DNA of 64,000 bases. Source: Prauserella salsuginis. Its GTDB lineage: Bacteria > Actinomycetota > Actinomycetes > Mycobacteriales > Pseudonocardiaceae. Under the pieces are notes generated by a model. It was not told where the DNA came from and made no database searches. It saw nothing but the letters and a program-made list of their open reading frames with translations. Positions 27,570-36,630 of the stretch are shown piece by piece. Location: contig NZ_JANBBF010000011.1 of NCBI RefSeq assembly GCF_024648885.1, positions 186,001 to 250,000 of the forward strand, given 5' to 3'. The position numbers were made by a program, and so were the translations under genes. The stretch's first letter is position 1; every line of letters begins with the position of its first letter.

Positions 27570-27869
27570 ATGCTGAGTCGTCGTGAACGTGAGGAACTCG
27601 AGCGCATCGGCGGCAAGCTGCAAGACGACGATCCCGAGCTGGCGCGCGCGTTCGGCCGTGGCGGGCCGCCGCGCCGTTGGGCGGGTGGCCGGGTGCTGCG
27701 CCGCGGCCTCGACATGTTCGCGGGCGTGCTGATCGTGCTCGGCCTGGTGACGCTGAACTTCGGCCTGGTGCTGCTGGCGGCGATCGTGCTGGTCGTTGCG
27801 GCTTTCGCGCACGTGCAGGGCTGGGGCGGCGCGACGAACCCGGCGGACCAGGATGACGACGAGGCCTAG
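27570..27869 (+). CDS. DUF3040 small membrane protein
   Basis: 99 residues. The start MLSRREREELERIGGKLQDDDPELA is the DUF3040 signature (an amphipathic helix followed by DDPxLA), then two membrane helices (about 48-84) and an acidic tail. The family is common in actinobacteria and of unknown function. ATG 27570 follows GAGGGGG. Convergent with purC. Confidence 0.85.
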   Translation: MLSRREREELERIGGKLQDDDPELARAFGRGGPPRRWAGGRVLRRGLDMFAGVLIVLGLVTLNFGLVLLAAIVLVVAAFAHVQGWGGATNPADQDDDEA

Positions 27870-27895
27870 CCTCGCCCTGGTACCCGGCCGCGCCG

Positions 27896-27922
27896 GGCGT
27901 AGCCGGTGAATCCGGCTACGCC
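27896..27922. terminator. Bidirectional hairpin between DUF3040 gene and purC
   Basis: Perfect 11-bp stem GGCGTAGCCGG/CCGGCTACGCC with loop TGAAT. It overlaps the last codons of purC. Confidence 0.7.
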
Positions 27923-28758
27923 TGCCAGGTCTCGCCGGTGATGCGCTCGTAGGCCTCGACGTAACGGGCGCGGGTCGCGGCGACGACGTCGGCGGGAACC
28001 TCCGGCCCCGGCGGGGTCTTGTCCCAACCCGTCGAGGTCGCCCAGTCGCGCACGAACTGCTTGTCGAACGCGTGCTGCGGCTGCCCGGGCCGCCACTCGT
28101 CGGCGGGCCAGAATCGGGACGAATCCGACGTCAGGACCTCGTCGCCGAGCGTCAGCACACCGTCGGCGTCCCAGCCGAACTCGACCTTGGTGTCGGCGAC
28201 GATGATGCCCTGTTCGGCCGCGTGCTCGGCACCCGCGCGGTACAGCCCCAGGGTCAGTTCGCGCAGCCGCTCCGCCGTGTCGCCGCCTTCCTGCGCGACG
28301 ACGTCGTCGAACGTGATCGCCTCGTCGTGGCCCGCGTCGGCCTTCGTCGTCGGCGTGAAGATCGGCTCCGGCAGCTTGCTGCCCTCGACTAGCCCGTCCG
28401 GCAGCGACACCCCCGACACGGTGCCCCGCTCGCGGTACTCCTTCAGGCCCGACCCGGACAGGTATCCGCGGGCGATGCACTCGACCTTGACCATCGTCAG
28501 CGGCTTGCAGCGCAGCGCGCGGCCCGCGAACTCGTCCGGGACGGCCGTGGCCGACAGCACATGGTTCGGTACCAGATCCGCGAACCGCTCGAACCACCAG
28601 CGCGACAGCTGGGTCAGCAGCGCACCCTTGTCGGGGATCGGGGTCGGCAGCGTCACGTCGTAGACCGAGATCCGGTCGGAGGCGACCAGCAGGATGTCGC
28701 CGTCGTCGTCGTACAGATCCCTGACTTTGCCCGCGTGGATGTGCTTCACGCGCCTCAT
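27916..28758 (-). CDS. purC: SAICAR synthetase PurC
   Basis: Phosphoribosylaminoimidazole-succinocarboxamide synthase, the purine pathway step that adds Asp to CAIR with ATP. 280 residues, normal length. Signatures: HIHAGKVRDLYDDDGDILLVASDRIS (start), KVECIARGYLSGSGLKEY and the C-terminal DTKVEFGW motif. ATG 28758. No other pur gene is adjacent in the window. Confidence 0.96.
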   Translation of the reverse strand: MRRVKHIHAGKVRDLYDDDGDILLVASDRISVYDVTLPTPIPDKGALLTQLSRWWFERFADLVPNHVLSATAVPDEFAGRALRCKPLTMVKVECIARGYLSGSGLKEYRERGTVSGVSLPDGLVEGSKLPEPIFTPTTKADAGHDEAITFDDVVAQEGGDTAERLRELTLGLYRAGAEHAAEQGIIVADTKVEFGWDADGVLTLGDEVLTSDSSRFWPADEWRPGQPQHAFDKQFVRDWATSTGWDKTPPGPEVPADVVAATRARYVEAYERITGETWQA

Positions 28759-28832
28759 CGTACGGCCGGGTTGTTGCGGCGCCCCGTGGGTAGCCCCGTG
28801 ACGGCCGACAGGAGTCGAAGACGGGAGACGTG

Positions 28833-30620
28833 ATGGCGGAAACGGTCGGTGACCAGGTGTTGCGGCGGCTGCGGGAGTGGGACGTCGAGCAGGTGTTCGG
28901 CTACCCCGGTGACGGGATCAACGGCATCGTGGCCGCGTTCGGCGAGGCAGGCAACCGGCCGCGGTTCGTGCAGTCGCGCCACGAGGAGATGTCCGCCTTC
29001 GCGGCCGTCGGCTACGCCAAGTTCAGTGGCAACGTGGGCGTGTGCCTGGCCACGTCCGGGCCCGGTGCCATCCACCTGCTCAACGGGCTCTACGACGCCA
29101 AGCTCGACCACGTGCCGGTCGTCGCGATCGTCGGGCAGACGGCGCGGACCGCGATGGGTGGCAGCTACCAGCAGGAGGTGGATCTGCAGGCGCTGCTGGC
29201 GGACGTCGCGTCGGCCTACCTGGTGGAGGTCAACACCGCGGAACAGCTGCCGAACGCGCTCGACCGCGCCTTGCGCACCGCATGGGGCCAGCGCACCGTC
29301 ACGGCTGTCATCATGCCGAACGACCTGCAGGAACAGACCTACAGCCCGCCGCAGCACGAGTTCAAACACGTGCCGTCGGCACCGCCGAGCACCCCGCGAT
29401 CCGTCGTCCTGCCCCCGGAGGACGAGATCGCCCGCGCCGCCGAGGTCCTCAACTCCGGTGAGCGGGTGGCGATCCTCGTCGGCCAGGGCGCGCGCAACGC
29501 CGCGCACGAGGTGAGCCAGGTGGCCGAACTGACGGGCGCAGGCGTGGCGAAAGCGCTGCTCGGTAAGGACGTGCTCTCCGACGAACTGCCGTACGTCACC
29601 GGATCGATCGGACTGCTCGGGACGCGGCCGACCTACGAGCTGATGCGTGACTGCGACACGCTGCTGATCGTCGGTTCGAACATGCCCTACAGCCAGTTCC
29701 TGCCCGAGTTCGGCCAGGCAAGGGCCGTGCAGATCGACGTGGACGCCGGTGTGCTCGGGATGCGCTACCCGACCGAGGTGAACCTCGCAGGCGAGGCGAA
29801 GGCCACCCTGCGGGCGCTGCTGCCGCAGCTGCAGCGCAAGAACGCGGCGTCGTGGCGTTCCGGTATCGAATCGAGCGTGTCCGAGTGGTGGGATACCATG
29901 CGGCAGCAGGCCATGCTGAGCGCCGAACCGGTGAACCCGCAGCGCGTGGTGCACGAGCTGTCGGTGCGCCTGCCCGAGGACGCGATCATCACGGCCGACT
30001 CGGGATCGTCGACCAACTGGTTCGCGCGCAACCTGCGCATCCGCGGGCGGATGCGGGCGTCGCTGTCCGGCACGCTCGCCACGATGGGTGCGGGCGTGCC
30101 GTACGCGATCGGGGCGAAGTTCGCCCACCCGGACCGGCCCGTCGTCGCACTCGTCGGCGACGGCGCCATGCAGATGAACGGCCTCGCGGAACTGCTGACC
30201 ATCGCGCGGTACCGCGAGCTGTGGGACGACCAGCGGCTCGTCGTCTGCGTGTTCCACAACGACGATCTGAACCAGGTCACGTGGGAACTGCGGGCGATGG
30301 GCGGAGCCCCGAAGTTCGAGGAGTCGCAGACCCTGCCGGACATGTCGTACGCGGCGTTCGCGGCCGCGCTCGGGTTCGACACCGTCTCCGTGGACGATCC
30401 GGAGCAGCTCGGCCCGGCGTGGGAGCGGGTGCTCGGCGGCCGAGGCCCTGCGCTGCTCGACGTGCGGTGCGATCCCGAAGTGCCGCCGATCCCACCGCAC
30501 GCCACGCTCGAACAGATGACCTCGACCGCCGAGGCACTCGCCAAGGGCGATCCCAACACGTGGCACGTCCTGATGCAGGGTGCGAAGACGAAACTGCAGG
30601 AGTTCCTCCCCGGCCGCTGA
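28833..30620 (+). CDS. ThDP-dependent pyruvate oxidase/dehydrogenase-like enzyme
   Basis: 595 residues with Pyr, central and PP domains. The catalytic Glu is present (Glu51 in SRHEEMSAFAAVGYA), and the ThDP motif is GDGAMQMNGLAELLTIARY followed by HNDDLNQV. Overall layout and the IPPHATLEQ tail fit the PoxB-like family (pyruvate to acetate or acetyl phosphate) found in actinobacteria, but acetolactate synthase-like activity cannot be excluded. Start: ATG 28833, with GGGAG 5 bases upstream; GTG 28830 directly precedes it. A 21-bp repeat array begins 3 bases after the stop. Confidence 0.88.
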   Translation: MAETVGDQVLRRLREWDVEQVFGYPGDGINGIVAAFGEAGNRPRFVQSRHEEMSAFAAVGYAKFSGNVGVCLATSGPGAIHLLNGLYDAKLDHVPVVAIVGQTARTAMGGSYQQEVDLQALLADVASAYLVEVNTAEQLPNALDRALRTAWGQRTVTAVIMPNDLQEQTYSPPQHEFKHVPSAPPSTPRSVVLPPEDEIARAAEVLNSGERVAILVGQGARNAAHEVSQVAELTGAGVAKALLGKDVLSDELPYVTGSIGLLGTRPTYELMRDCDTLLIVGSNMPYSQFLPEFGQARAVQIDVDAGVLGMRYPTEVNLAGEAKATLRALLPQLQRKNAASWRSGIESSVSEWWDTMRQQAMLSAEPVNPQRVVHELSVRLPEDAIITADSGSSTNWFARNLRIRGRMRASLSGTLATMGAGVPYAIGAKFAHPDRPVVALVGDGAMQMNGLAELLTIARYRELWDDQRLVVCVFHNDDLNQVTWELRAMGGAPKFEESQTLPDMSYAAFAAALGFDTVSVDDPEQLGPAWERVLGGRGPALLDVRCDPEVPPIPPHATLEQMTSTAEALAKGDPNTWHVLMQGAKTKLQEFLPGR

Positions 30621-30622
30621 CC

Positions 30623-30706
30623 GCATGTCCTGCACTCAGGCACGCGTGTCCTGCACTCGGCACCGCGTGTTCTGCGCCCAGGCACGCGTGTTCTGCGCCC
30701 AGGCGT
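30623..30706. repeat. 21-bp tandem array, family shared with 38196-38300
   Basis: Four consecutive 21-base units, each GC(G/A)TGT(C/T)CTGC followed by a variable AC/GC-rich half, starting 2 bases after the stop of the plus-strand gene. A fifth, isolated copy is at 30758-30778. The reverse complement of the array at 38196-38300 matches closely. Confidence 0.92.
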
Positions 30707-30815
30707 CGCCCGGCCACCACCCCTCAGGGACGCCCTACCGCGCGACTGCATTTTCGCGCGTGTTCTGCACCCCGGGCGACCGACGCGATCGTGCGGCGTC
30801 GGTCGCCGGCGGTGC

Positions 30816-31643
30816 TCACAGGTCGGTGCCGGCCTCGACCATCTGCATGGACCCGGTGATGTACCTGCCCGTGTCGGACACCAGGTGCAGCACCTGGTCG
30901 GTGACGTCCTCCGGTTGCAGTGCGACGACGGGCAGCGCGTTGAGGTCCTGGGCCGCCGCCTCGAAGTCGGCACGCGTCGGATTCTCGACGTCGGGTGCGA
31001 ACAACCGATATAGCGACTCGTGCAGGATCATGTCCGTCGCGACGGCCGTGGGATGCACGGTGTTGACGCGGATGTTGTGCGGCGCCAGTTCCTTCGCCAT
31101 GACCTTCATCAACATGATCAGCCCGGCTTTGGACGAGGCGTAGTGTGCCGTGTTCGCGTTGGCCTGGACGCCGGCGACCGAACTCGTGATGACGACGGCC
31201 CCGCCGCGGCCGGCGTCGATGATGTGCGGCACCGACGCCTTGAGCGTCTTCCACACACCCGTCAGGTTGATGTCGATCGTGTCCTGCCATGCCTCGTCGG
31301 TCATCTCGAGGGACGGCCCGTGACCGAAGATCCCGGCATTGGCCAGGACGATGTCGAGCCGGCCGAACCGGTCGACTCCGGCGTCGACCGCGGCGGCGAG
31401 TGCCTGCGAATCACGGACGTCGGCTTCCCGCGCGACGATCCGCCGCCCGGTTTGTTCGACGAGCCGCACCGTCTCGTCGAGATCGTCCGCCGTGGCGAGG
31501 GAGTAGGGGATGCTGTCGACCTTTTTCGTCGTGTCGATCGCGATGATGTCGGCGCCTTCCTCGGCGAGGGCCACCGCGTGGCTTCGGCCCTGACCGCGTG
31601 CTGCACCGGTGATGAACGCGACCTTGTCGTCGAACCTGCCCAT
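30816..31643 (-). CDS. Mycofactocin-dependent SDR oxidoreductase
   Basis: 275 residues. NAD-binding TGAARGQG, catalytic Ser (ITSSVAG), Tyr and Lys in YASSKAG. It has the long insert after beta-4 (AIDTTKKVDSIPYSLATADD and on) that marks the SDR family in which NADH is held tightly and re-oxidised by mycofactocin. The mft genes lie 8 kb away in the same window. ATG 31643 is chosen because GGAG sits 6 bases upstream; ATG 31649 is in frame. Likely an alcohol dehydrogenase; substrate unknown. Confidence 0.88.
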   Translation of the reverse strand: MGRFDDKVAFITGAARGQGRSHAVALAEEGADIIAIDTTKKVDSIPYSLATADDLDETVRLVEQTGRRIVAREADVRDSQALAAAVDAGVDRFGRLDIVLANAGIFGHGPSLEMTDEAWQDTIDINLTGVWKTLKASVPHIIDAGRGGAVVITSSVAGVQANANTAHYASSKAGLIMLMKVMAKELAPHNIRVNTVHPTAVATDMILHESLYRLFAPDVENPTRADFEAAAQDLNALPVVALQPEDVTDQVLHLVSDTGRYITGSMQMVEAGTDL

Positions 31644-31896
31644 GGTCATCTCCGTGTCGTCGTTGACTCCGGTGGCGCCCTGGACGGGACGTTATGGCAC
31701 GGGGTGCCGAAGGTCCAGGGCTGGGCGTCGACAACAGCCATACGGTGCAGTCGGTCGGTGCGCTGCGGAGATGCGGCCGTACGGAGTAACGGGACGGTCC
31801 GGCGTCAGTCTCGTCACCGGATTCCGTGCCCCGGCGCCGGGCACGCACACGGCACCCGGAGTCCGCAACACAGCCCCGGCAGTCCGCAACCTCGGG

Positions 31897-33936
31897 TCAG
31901 CGGATCGTGAACTCCCTCGTCACGCCGGTGATCGGCGAGATACGGCCGAGGGCGTTCTTGGCATCCCCGCGGTAGCGGATCCGGTAGGTGCCTGCCGCAT
32001 CCGCCGGCGGCTCCCACGTGATCGTGACCTGGGACGCCGACAGGCCACGGCGTTTCCAGTGCAGCCTGGTCGACCAGTCGCCGTCGTCGGCGACCGTCCG
32101 CCACGCGTGGCCGTCCCAGCGCTGCACCTCGAGGTACGTTCCCCCGCGGTGCAGGTCGTTGCTCGGGTGGGCACCGGCGAACGCCGCCGACACCTGCTCG
32201 CCCGAGGAGTAGACCTCGGCGGGCTGGCTCAGTACGTCGCCGAATCGTTTCCCGACCGGCGGCGTGTCGAGCACGACGCCGGGCTGAAGCCGGAACTGTT
32301 TGCCCGACAGATCCTCGGGTTTGTCGCCGGAGGGCACCTCGCGGCCGTCGCGCATCGCCGTCGCGAGGCCGTGCGCTGTCTGCTGCATCGCGGGCAGCTG
32401 CCACCTGCCGAACAGGGTGCTGCCGCCCTCGTAGTGCTGGACGTCGTACTCCTCCGGCGTGGTCAGGTAGTGGAAGTAGGAGTTGGCGTAGCCCGCGACG
32501 AGCACGTTCCGCAGATCCGCACCCACGGCCTCGGCGACCGTCCGCCGCAGCCGCAGGCCCGCCGTGATGGTGACCTCACCCGGCACACCGATGAGGTACA
32601 GCTCGCCGACGCGTACCAGCTGCACCGGCACGATCTCCTGCACCCACGGGTAGACCTTGTTCATCGCACCGACCGGGGCGAACACGCCCTTCGGTGCCTG
32701 GCATTCCTTCAGCTCCGGCGACGCGCGGTAGAGCACGGAGTGGGAAACCCTGTCCCACAGCGGATTCTCCCCCTCGTCGAATCCGGGGAAGGCCGGACCG
32801 TCCTCCACGCTGCCCGCCGCCATGGCCGCGCCGACCGCCGGTGAGCAGGTGCGATGTGTCCGGCCGTCACCGGTGAACTCGGGTCGAACCTCCACATCGG
32901 ACAGGTTGATGTGGACGAGCCGCGAATCGACCCCGCCCGCGAGGTTCGCGCCCTTCGCGGTCAGCTGCCGCTTCGCGGCACGGTACTGCTTCTCGCCGTT
33001 GGCGGTCGTGCGGCCGAAGTCCTCGGGCGTGGTCGGCGGGGTCAGGTCGAGATTGGGCGTCAGATCACCCGCGTTGGTCTGGGCGAACGCCGAGACGAAC
33101 TCCGGTGCCGGCTCGCCGCGGTAGTCGACGTCGGTGTCCTGCCGTTCCCAGCGGTAGGCGGCGTAGCCCTTGTTGTCGGAACTGACGAGACGGTTGTCGC
33201 CCGACATGCTCGTCGCGTGGACCGGGAACCAGTTGATCGCCCCGACGGGCCTGCCGTCGCGTTCGATCCGCAGCAACGAGGTCTGCGGATCGACGGCGTC
33301 GGGGAAATGGGCCTTGTCGCCGTCGGGGTTGCGGTCGAACGCCGTACGGGACCGGTTGGCGCTCGCGTCGGTGAGCTCGTCGTGGGTGAGCGTCAGTGAC
33401 GCGGGTGCGAGGTCGGCATGGGCACGCTCGGCCGATTCGACGATCCCGGACGTGACCGCCTCGAACGTCTTCCGGTGGAATCCCAGGGTGGTGAGGTTGT
33501 ACAGCAGGTGGTGCGAATGGCCGCCGGGGGCGGCGTGCGAGTGCGTGGCGGTCAGCATGACGTTGCGCTCGGTGTAGGTGTCGCCGTAGCGCTCCGCCAG
33601 CCTGCGCAGCACTTCCTGGCGCACGCTGTTGAAGATCATCGGCGCGTCGACCACGATCAGCAGTACGCGCTCGTTCGTCTCCCGGTCGGCGATGACGAAC
33701 GCACGCGAGCGCTGCCGGTTGTGCAGGCCGGCCGCCTGCTGGTCGATGCGGCCGTAGCCCATCAGGCCGACTTCGGCGATCTCGCCCGTCGCGTCGGCGA
33801 CGCCGCGTCCCACGAGATACGGCTCGGCTGCGTGCACGGCATCCTCTCCCTCGGGCGACCTCGCACCGGCGGGCGCGGTGAGTAGCGACGCGCCGAGGAG
33901 CAGCGTCGTGACCAGGACCAACGCGCGTTTCGGCAT
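31897..33936 (-). CDS. Secreted neutral/alkaline ceramidase
   Basis: 679 residues with a signal peptide (MPKRALVLVTTLLLGASLLT, cleavage near AGA). Hydrolyses N-acyl-sphingosines and perhaps related amides. Zinc-site motif TATHSHAAPGGHSHH, catalytic-loop region SAFAQTNAGDLTPNLD, and the C-terminal immunoglobulin-like domain (about 530-679). In characterised neutral ceramidases the nucleophile is Ser in NxGDxSPN; here that residue is Thr293. The 247-base gap beyond the stop contains CCGCAACACAGCC-like short repeats. Role outside the cell in lipid scavenging or host interaction is inferred. Confidence 0.9.
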   Translation of the reverse strand: MPKRALVLVTTLLLGASLLTAPAGARSPEGEDAVHAAEPYLVGRGVADATGEIAEVGLMGYGRIDQQAAGLHNRQRSRAFVIADRETNERVLLIVVDAPMIFNSVRQEVLRRLAERYGDTYTERNVMLTATHSHAAPGGHSHHLLYNLTTLGFHRKTFEAVTSGIVESAERAHADLAPASLTLTHDELTDASANRSRTAFDRNPDGDKAHFPDAVDPQTSLLRIERDGRPVGAINWFPVHATSMSGDNRLVSSDNKGYAAYRWERQDTDVDYRGEPAPEFVSAFAQTNAGDLTPNLDLTPPTTPEDFGRTTANGEKQYRAAKRQLTAKGANLAGGVDSRLVHINLSDVEVRPEFTGDGRTHRTCSPAVGAAMAAGSVEDGPAFPGFDEGENPLWDRVSHSVLYRASPELKECQAPKGVFAPVGAMNKVYPWVQEIVPVQLVRVGELYLIGVPGEVTITAGLRLRRTVAEAVGADLRNVLVAGYANSYFHYLTTPEEYDVQHYEGGSTLFGRWQLPAMQQTAHGLATAMRDGREVPSGDKPEDLSGKQFRLQPGVVLDTPPVGKRFGDVLSQPAEVYSSGEQVSAAFAGAHPSNDLHRGGTYLEVQRWDGHAWRTVADDGDWSTRLHWKRRGLSASQVTITWEPPADAAGTYRIRYRGDAKNALGRISPITGVTREFTIR

Positions 33937-34365
33937 TCGTTCCACCCACCCACCGACAAAACATGAATGAGTTTCGAATTTTCGGGGTTGGGGTGCCGCG
34001 GCGCAAGGGTGCAGTCGACGAGAACCGGCCACGACCGGGTGAGAATCGGCCGGCATCACCCGAGTGGCGGCACCCGAACGGCGTCCGGGACCGCATTCGT
34101 GGCAGTCCGGTGCGCTGCAGGTTCGGAACAGTTGAGCCTCGAGGTTCGTGGCACTCGAGGCTCGAGAGACGCTGAGCCTCGAGACGCTGAGCCTCGAGAG
34201 ACGTCGAGGATCGAGAGACACTGAGGATCGCGGAACAACGAGACTCAAGAAGTGTCGAGCCTCGAGGAACGCCGAGCCTCGAGGAGTGTCGGAGGTTCGA
34301 GGCTCGGCGTCCGAGATCCGGTGGCCGGTTCGGTTACGCTACGCCGTGGCCGAACCGGTCACGTC
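33937..34365. other. 429-base gap without a gene, half of it repeats
   Basis: Bases 33937-34100 would hold the ceramidase promoter. Bases 34131-34312 are an irregular tandem array (separate entry). No open frame has coding character. Confidence 0.65.
34131..34312. repeat. Irregular array built on GAGCCTCGAG
   Basis: About ten copies of a 14-16-base unit; the purest are two 15-base copies ACGCTGAGCCTCGAG at 34169-34198. Many copies contain the palindrome CTCGAG. It lies 3' of the minus-strand hydrolase gene. Confidence 0.85.
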
Positions 34366-35196
34366 TCAGTGCCGATGGAGATGGTCCAGCAGTAGTGCGG
34401 TCAGCTGTTCCGGGGCCTCCTCGGGTACCCAGTGTGTGACGTCCTCGAGCATCTGGAACTCGTACGGCCCGCTGACCCACTGTTCGGTCGCCAGAGCCGC
34501 CGTCGAGCCGAACGCGACATCCTCGGTACTCCAGACGTAGAGCGTCGGCACCGCGATCGCCTCGATCGCAGCTTTCGGACTGCCCGCCCGGTACCAGTTC
34601 AGCGCCGCCGTCAGGGCACCCGGTTCGGACAACCGCGCGAGGTAGTCGTCCACCCGGCCGCGCGGAACCTTCCACTCGAACATGCGGCGCAGCGGCTCGC
34701 CGCCGTCGGCGAGCATGCGTTTCTCGGTGTCCGAGTTCCGCCAGTCACGCATGTACTGCGAGCGCATCGCCTGGTCCTCGTCGGTGCGGAGCGCATCGCC
34801 CAGCGCGCGGGGATGCGGCGTGGACACCGCGGTGAGCGAGCGCAACCGGTCGGGGTGGCGGTCGGCGGTCCACCACGCGACGGCGCCGCCCCAGTCGTGG
34901 CCCACCAGGTCGAACCGTGACCAGCCGAGCGCGCCGGCCATCGCGACGACGTCATCGACCAGGTGGTCCATCTCGTAGTCGGCGACGTCGGCCGGTCGCA
35001 CGCCGGGCGAGTAACCGCGCTGGTCGGGCGCCACGGCGCGATATCCCTCGTCGCCGAGACGCGCGACCTGGTGTTCCCATTCCACGGCGGCTTCGGGGAA
35101 TCCGTGCAGCAGCAACACCGGACGGCCGTCGTGCGGGCCCGCGGCGATCGCGTCGAAGTCGCCTGCGGACGTGGGGATGCTGAGGTGCTCGATCAC
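34366..35196 (-). CDS. Alpha/beta hydrolase, epoxide-hydrolase-like
   Basis: 276 residues. Oxyanion motif HGFPEA, nucleophile elbow GHDWGGAVAW (Asp nucleophile, as in epoxide hydrolases and haloalkane dehalogenases), then the acid region VWSTEDVAFG and the catalytic His in DVTHWVPEE. Cap-domain Tyr residues, which open the epoxide, are plausible in the middle third. GTG 35196 gives the normal length. Epoxide hydrolase is favoured over dehalogenase, as the halide-binding Trp pattern is not obvious. It lies next to lipid genes. Confidence 0.85.
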   Translation of the reverse strand: MIEHLSIPTSAGDFDAIAAGPHDGRPVLLLHGFPEAAVEWEHQVARLGDEGYRAVAPDQRGYSPGVRPADVADYEMDHLVDDVVAMAGALGWSRFDLVGHDWGGAVAWWTADRHPDRLRSLTAVSTPHPRALGDALRTDEDQAMRSQYMRDWRNSDTEKRMLADGGEPLRRMFEWKVPRGRVDDYLARLSEPGALTAALNWYRAGSPKAAIEAIAVPTLYVWSTEDVAFGSTAALATEQWVSGPYEFQMLEDVTHWVPEEAPEQLTALLLDHLHRH

Positions 35197-35285
35197 GCTC
35201 GCACGGTAGCGGACACCACCGACATCGCGATCACTCCATCGCGGCGGGCTCGCGCACGGTCCGCCGACCGGACCGGACGCACGGT

Positions 35286-36623
35286 TCACACGCCCCAGTC
35301 GGGGCGGAGCGGCATCGACGCGTCGCCGTGCTCGCCGACCGCCACGCCCAGCACCTGTTGCAGCTCCAGCCGGTGCCGTTCGAACGACAGGCGCGAGGCG
35401 GCCATGTACAGCGCCCACACCCGGGCGCGCTGCACACCGGACTCGGCGACCGCCTCGTCCCAGTGGGCGTCGAGGTTGCGGCACCACGCGGCGAGGGTGC
35501 GGCCGTAGTGCTCCCGCAGATTCTCGGCGTGGCGCACCTCGAACCCGTTGTCCTGCATCTCCGACACGATCGTGCCGACGCCCTCGAGTTCGCCGTCGGG
35601 GAAGACGTAGCGGTCGATGAACGGCCCCGTGCGATGGGAGTCGTAGGTGTGGGGCCGCACGATGCAGTGGTTGAGCAATCTTCCGCCGGGGCGCAGTTTC
35701 GACCGCAGGAACCGGAAGTACGACGGCAGTGCCCGCGCGCCGATGTGCTCGGTCAGCCCGATCGACGACACCGCGTCGAAGCCGCTCTCGGCGACGTCGC
35801 GATAGTCCAGGTGCCGCACCTCGGCACGGCCGGCCAGGCCCCGTGCGGCGAGGTCCCGCTGTGCCCACTCGGCCTGCTGCCGCGACAGCGTCACTCCGAG
35901 TGCGGTCACGCCGTAGTGCTCGACGGCGTGGGCGACCATGCCGCCCCAGCCGCAGCCGACGTCGAGCAACCGCATTCCCGGCCGCAGCCCGAGTTTGCGG
36001 CACACGAGGTCGAACTTGTGGAACTGCGCCTCCTCCAGCGTCGAGGCCGGATCGGGGTAACAGGCGCAGGTGTAGGCCATCGACGGGCCGAGCACCAGTT
36101 CGTAGAACCGATTGGACACGTCGTAGTGCCGCGCGATCGCCTCGCTGTCGCGCGCCTTCGAATGCCGCAGCCCGTGCAGCACGCGCCGCGGCCGTGACGG
36201 TGCCTCCTCGACCGGGATCGGCACCGGCCGCAGCAGCTCGCGTGCGTACCCGGTCAGTGCTCGTGCGAGCCACGCCTTGTCGGCCATACTCGGCGACACG
36301 TCGTCGATCGCCTGCAGCACCGCGTACACATCGCCGGTCATGTCGAGCCTGCCCGTGACGTACGCGCGCGCCAGCCCCAGCTCGTTCGGAGCGGTCAGCA
36401 CGTAGCTCAGCGCCCCGGGAGTGCGGATGTGGATGCGGGGCGCCGCATCCGGATCGCCGACCACGGTGCCGTCGTAGGCGGTCACCGTCACCGGCGGGTC
36501 GTCGCCGAGCAGCCGCGTCAACAGCGCGCTCAGCGGCGGTCTGCCACCGGCGCCGGACGCGCCGCCGTGGTGCCGCGGACGCGCGGACGTGGGCGTCGCT
36601 GAGAGGGGACGTGTCGCCGCCAT
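35286..36623 (-). CDS. tmsB: SAM-dependent fatty-acyl methyltransferase TmsB-like (cyclopropane synthase family)
   Basis: 445 residues. N-terminal region typical of the CFA/TmsB group, then a SAM motif LLDVGCGWGGMVAHA, VTLSRQQAEWAQ and the lipid-binding GLTEHIG segment. It lies 7 bases after the FAD oxidase gene (tmsA-like) in one operon. In actinomycetes this pair converts oleoyl lipids to 10-methyl branched (tuberculostearic) chains: TmsB adds a methylene at C10 from SAM and TmsA reduces it. I assign the symbol from the gene pair, not from this protein alone; a plain cyclopropane synthase is the alternative. Confidence 0.85.
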   Translation of the reverse strand: MAATRPLSATPTSARPRHHGGASGAGGRPPLSALLTRLLGDDPPVTVTAYDGTVVGDPDAAPRIHIRTPGALSYVLTAPNELGLARAYVTGRLDMTGDVYAVLQAIDDVSPSMADKAWLARALTGYARELLRPVPIPVEEAPSRPRRVLHGLRHSKARDSEAIARHYDVSNRFYELVLGPSMAYTCACYPDPASTLEEAQFHKFDLVCRKLGLRPGMRLLDVGCGWGGMVAHAVEHYGVTALGVTLSRQQAEWAQRDLAARGLAGRAEVRHLDYRDVAESGFDAVSSIGLTEHIGARALPSYFRFLRSKLRPGGRLLNHCIVRPHTYDSHRTGPFIDRYVFPDGELEGVGTIVSEMQDNGFEVRHAENLREHYGRTLAAWCRNLDAHWDEAVAESGVQRARVWALYMAASRLSFERHRLELQQVLGVAVGEHGDASMPLRPDWGV

Positions 36624-36630
36624 GGTGTCA

